Source of the DNA: Collinsella tanakaei YIT 12063
Lineage (GTDB): Bacteria; Actinomycetota; Coriobacteriia; Coriobacteriales; Coriobacteriaceae
Length of the DNA stretch: 64,000 bases
Direction of reading: 5' to 3'
NCBI RefSeq assembly: GCF_000225705.1
Contig: NZ_JH126472.1
Span: 55,890 to 119,889, forward strand
Part shown: one piece after another, positions 62,119 to 64,000 of the stretch
How positions within the stretch are numbered: position 1 is the stretch's first letter
Layout: each line of letters begins with the position of its first letter
The notes under the pieces: generated by a model
Told to the model about the DNA's origin: nothing
Database searches by the model: none
Seen by the model: the letters and a program-made list of their open reading frames with translations, nothing else
Translations under genes and position numbers: made by a program

Positions 62119-63423
62119 GTGAGCACCTCGAGCGACTCCATCGAAGCCGCGCGGACAGACTACGGCCTGCCGGGCAACGATCTCAACCCCAAGACCCCTA
62201 CCGCCGAGCAGCTAAAAACCATTCCCCTCATCGTCCGTGTCTACGGTGCCCTGTGCGCGCTGGACGGCATCATTTCGCTACCGCTTATGGGCGCCTACTT
62301 TGGCATCATGGTCTATCGCCTGGTCATCGGCCAAGAAGACGTTCTCATGGGCACGGACCTCACGCTTACGGTGAGCATGACGGTCATAGGCTCCATCTTG
62401 GCTTTCGTCGCCTCGGTCGCCCTCATCCTTTTTGGTTGGACGCTCATCAAGAGCTACCGCCGCGATGCGGGACGCTGGGCGTATGCGCTCATCGTCATGA
62501 CCATCGGCCAGATTCTTATCGACGTCATGCTGCAGGGTATCGGCGTGCACCTTATTCGCCCCGCCATTCAGCTCGCCATCCTCACGGCCCTGTCGGCCAC
62601 CATCGACCCCACCCTGCACGAAGAGCGCGACCTACAGCGCCGCCTACGCGACCTTGAAGACCGCGAGGCAGCAGAAAAAGGCATGCTTGGTCGAGACCTC
62701 ACTGGCGGGGGCTACATCAAGCTCAACTTCTTCAACCTCTTTTGGGTCTTTATGGTCTGCTGCGTGCTAGGCCTTATTATCGAGATCATATTCCATATGG
62801 TTTGGGTTGACCCCGGCGTCTACCAGGACCGCGCGGGCCTGCTCTTTGGTCCCTTTAGCCCCATCTACGGCTTTGGCGCCGTACTTCTTACGGTGGCCCT
62901 CAACCGCTTCTATAAAAAGAACTTCCTCATCATCTTCTTGGTTAGCGCCGTCATTGGCGGCGTGTTCGAAGCCGCGGTGAGCTGGTGGATGCAAACCTCT
63001 TTTGGCGCCATTGCATGGAGTTACTCCTACGAGCTCTTGCCCGGCATACCAGACCCCATGGCGATTTTCTTCCAGGGCCGCACCTCTACCCCCTTCATGA
63101 TTATGTGGGGCATACTGGGCCTGTTCTGGATCAAGCTGTGCCTGCCGCGCCTGCTCAAGGTCATCAACCTCATCCCCTGGAAGATGCGCTACTCGCTTAC
63201 CACCGTTGTCACCGTCCTTATGCTGGTCAACGGCGTTATGACGCTGCAGTCGCTGGACTGCTGGTTCTGCCGCGAAAGCGGACTGGCGCCCAGCTCCCCC
63301 GTTGAAGAGTTCTACGCCCAGCATTTTGATAACGAGTACATGGCGCACCGCTTCCAAACCATGACCATCCACCCGGATTCCTCCAGCCGCGTGGATTCAC
63401 CTGTGCCGCAAGACGCTCAGTAG
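62119..63423 (+). CDS. Membrane protein with C-terminal ABC_trans_CmpB domain
   Basis: A 434-aa polytopic protein. Residues about 40-170 have four hydrophobic segments (IVRVYGALCALDGIISLPLMG, SMTVIGSILAFVASVALILFG and two more); 175-210 is a charged linker; about 210-390 is the ABC_trans_CmpB (PF06541-like) domain, with NFFNLFWVFMVCCVLGLIIEII, GPFSPIYGFGAV and IGGVFEAAVSWWM. Its role is unclear, and 'putative ABC transporter permease' is only the domain label. It starts with GTG at 62119 after AAGGAG; an upstream ATG frame without a site is rejected. Convergent with the IS110-type element. Confidence 0.85.
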   Translation: MSTSSDSIEAARTDYGLPGNDLNPKTPTAEQLKTIPLIVRVYGALCALDGIISLPLMGAYFGIMVYRLVIGQEDVLMGTDLTLTVSMTVIGSILAFVASVALILFGWTLIKSYRRDAGRWAYALIVMTIGQILIDVMLQGIGVHLIRPAIQLAILTALSATIDPTLHEERDLQRRLRDLEDREAAEKGMLGRDLTGGGYIKLNFFNLFWVFMVCCVLGLIIEIIFHMVWVDPGVYQDRAGLLFGPFSPIYGFGAVLLTVALNRFYKKNFLIIFLVSAVIGGVFEAAVSWWMQTSFGAIAWSYSYELLPGIPDPMAIFFQGRTSTPFMIMWGILGLFWIKLCLPRLLKVINLIPWKMRYSLTTVVTVLMLVNGVMTLQSLDCWFCRESGLAPSSPVEEFYAQHFDNEYMAHRFQTMTIHPDSSSRVDSPVPQDAQ

Positions 63424-63425
63424 CG

Positions 63426-63438
63426 TTTTTGGACGATG
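63426..63438 (+). repeat. TTTTTGGACGATG word after the CmpB-domain gene stop
   Basis: Begins three bases after the TAG and precedes the terminator hairpin (63444). Same 13-mer as 18657-18669. Confidence 0.5.
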
Positions 63439-63443
63439 ACTAG

Positions 63444-63481
63444 GCCCGGCCATCCCTCGACATGGGGTGGCCGGGCTTTTT
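63444..63481 (+). terminator. terminator after the CmpB-domain gene
   Basis: GCCCGGCCATCCC (63444-63456) pairs, with one wobble, to GGGGTGGCCGGGC (63464-63476), then TTTTT. Confidence 0.93.
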
Positions 63482-63513
63482 AATATGAGTTGAACATTGT
63501 CAAGTGGCAAAAC

Positions 63514-63551
63514 GTCCCCGCCCCCGGGGAGCTACCGCGGGGGGCGGGGAC
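63514..63551. repeat. GC-rich inverted repeat in the IS110 3' flank
   Basis: GTCCCCGCCCC (63514-63524) and GGGGCGGGGAC (63541-63551), perfect arms, 16-base loop. Could be part of a structured RNA or the element's end. Confidence 0.6.
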
Positions 63552-63792
63552 GACCTATCTTCACCCGGGGGACGCGCCGCTTGAGGGCGTGTCTGCTCGA
63601 CGCACGTTCGGCACTCTAATATCCGCGGGTCGGAACCGCATTTCGTTGCTACGGCTGGGGGCCTCCGGCTTCATCGCAGTCTCGTGGCGGGCGTGGCGGT
63701 CCCCCGCTGCCCAGAAAAAGGAACTGGAATGGCCTCCCAACGGCCTCGAGCGCGGCGCGCCCCGGGGTCGGACTCCTATCTCGCCGCGGGCG

Positions 63793-64000
63793 CTACCGGA
63801 CCATGAGCGCTATCGCCCAGACCCAGCAGGCCATCTCGCGGGCCGTCGCGCAGTTCGCCACGCAGGGCCTCTTTCCCGCCTGCGACATGGCGTCGCGCCT
63901 GTCCTGCAGGCGGCGGTTGCACTTCGCGGCGTGCCTCGACGCCGCCGGCGCGACCCCGTGGCCCGGCCTCGGCTTCTTGGGGTGGCGCGTCGACATCGGG
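63793..64000 (-). CDS. IS110/IS1111-family transposase, C-terminal part (cut by window edge)
   Basis: The frame stays open to the window edge; the last 69 residues or so are seen. The end AKCNRRLQDRRDAMSQAGKRPCVANCATAREMACWVWAIALMVR matches the IS110 tail pattern (K-RRL-RR-M-GK-VAN-A-AREMA-W-WAI). These enzymes use a RuvC-like DEDD domain plus a serine recombination domain, neither of which is in view. An internal ATG at 63996 is not taken as the start. Confidence 0.72.
   Translation of the reverse strand, partial: PMSTRHPKKPRPGHGVAPAASRHAAKCNRRLQDRRDAMSQAGKRPCVANCATAREMACWVWAIALMVR

Larger units (their letters stand above)
63482..64000 (-). mobile_element. 3' end of an IS110-type element (left boundary uncertain)
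   Basis: The transposase 3' end plus about 310 bp of non-coding DNA, GC-richer than the rest of the window, up to the terminator at 63481. The outer end could lie anywhere in that stretch; no terminal repeat or target duplication is visible. A perfect 11-bp inverted repeat is at 63514-63551. Confidence 0.55.

Noticed and set aside
1..64000. CRISPR arrays, rRNA, prophage or integrase modules
   Set aside because: No regular repeat-spacer array, no rRNA sequence, and no integrase, terminase or capsid-like protein was seen.

Overview
The window is chromosomal DNA from a high-GC, Gram-positive gut-type actinobacterium. The best fit is a member of the Coriobacteriia close to Collinsella. This is an inference from protein style (homotetrameric-type NADPH:ferredoxin/glutamate-synthase-like pair, class B sortase, LPXTG adhesin, ABC_trans_CmpB protein, mannose-type PTS), from GC content, and from SD-led genes using ATG, GTG and TTG starts. 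No rRNA lies in the window, so the genus is not proven.

Layout. 1-8.8 kb holds the end of an MFS exporter, a MalY/PatB-type C-S lyase, an unusual TadA-glycerate kinase fusion, tRNA-Ser(UGA), a TetR regulator, LemA and an OatA-like peptidoglycan O-acetyltransferase. 8.9-23.5 kb is a catabolic island for unsaturated uronic acids from glycosaminoglycan-like polymers: dhuD (SDR), a discoidin/CBM-like protein, a cytosolic heparinase II/III-family lyase, mannose-type PTS IID-IIC-IIB, a GH88 unsaturated glucuronyl hydrolase, dhuI (RpiB/LacAB type), kdgA, kdgK and two LacI-family regulators, interrupted by a hipBA module. Inferred flow: PTS import of unsaturated oligosaccharides, trimming by lyase and GH88, isomerisation (DhuI), reduction (DhuD), phosphorylation (KdgK) and cleavage (KdgA) to pyruvate and glyceraldehyde-3-phosphate. 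Five copies of an AAACYRGTTT-type palindrome mark the first regulator's likely operators. A second motif (AAATCGWTTT) lies between kdgK and the second regulator.

23.5-37 kb is mainly housekeeping: a sirtuin, a membrane protein, exonuclease III, a membrane-anchored beta-propeller protein, glmU-prs, a GNAT, pth, a DeoR/Gfo-Idh-MocA pair and an NfnAB-like electron-bifurcating pair. 37.4-43.6 kb is one giant sortase-anchored adhesin (fibro-slime head, SpaA and pilin-type domains, Asp-Pro stalk, LPGTG). 44-54.4 kb holds a cytidylate-kinase-like protein, a polar amino-acid ABC transporter operon, YqeY, a PrsA foldase, purM-purN and an AlbA_2/HATPase regulator preceded by 12-bp direct repeats. 55-63.5 kb holds purF, an aconitase-family hydratase, a MoaE-like protein, a class B sortase, purE and an ABC_trans_CmpB membrane protein. 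The window ends in the 3' part of an IS110-type transposase.

Most distinctive: the TadA-glycerate kinase fusion; the operator-tagged uronate island with its lone CBM-like protein and no local PTS IIA; hipBA with three identical operators exactly 39 bp apart; the 12-bp direct repeats; and a recurrent TTTTTGGACGA word mostly between genes. Starts were moved to the ATG/GTG/TTG with a Shine-Dalgarno sequence where the longest open frame ran into regulatory DNA.
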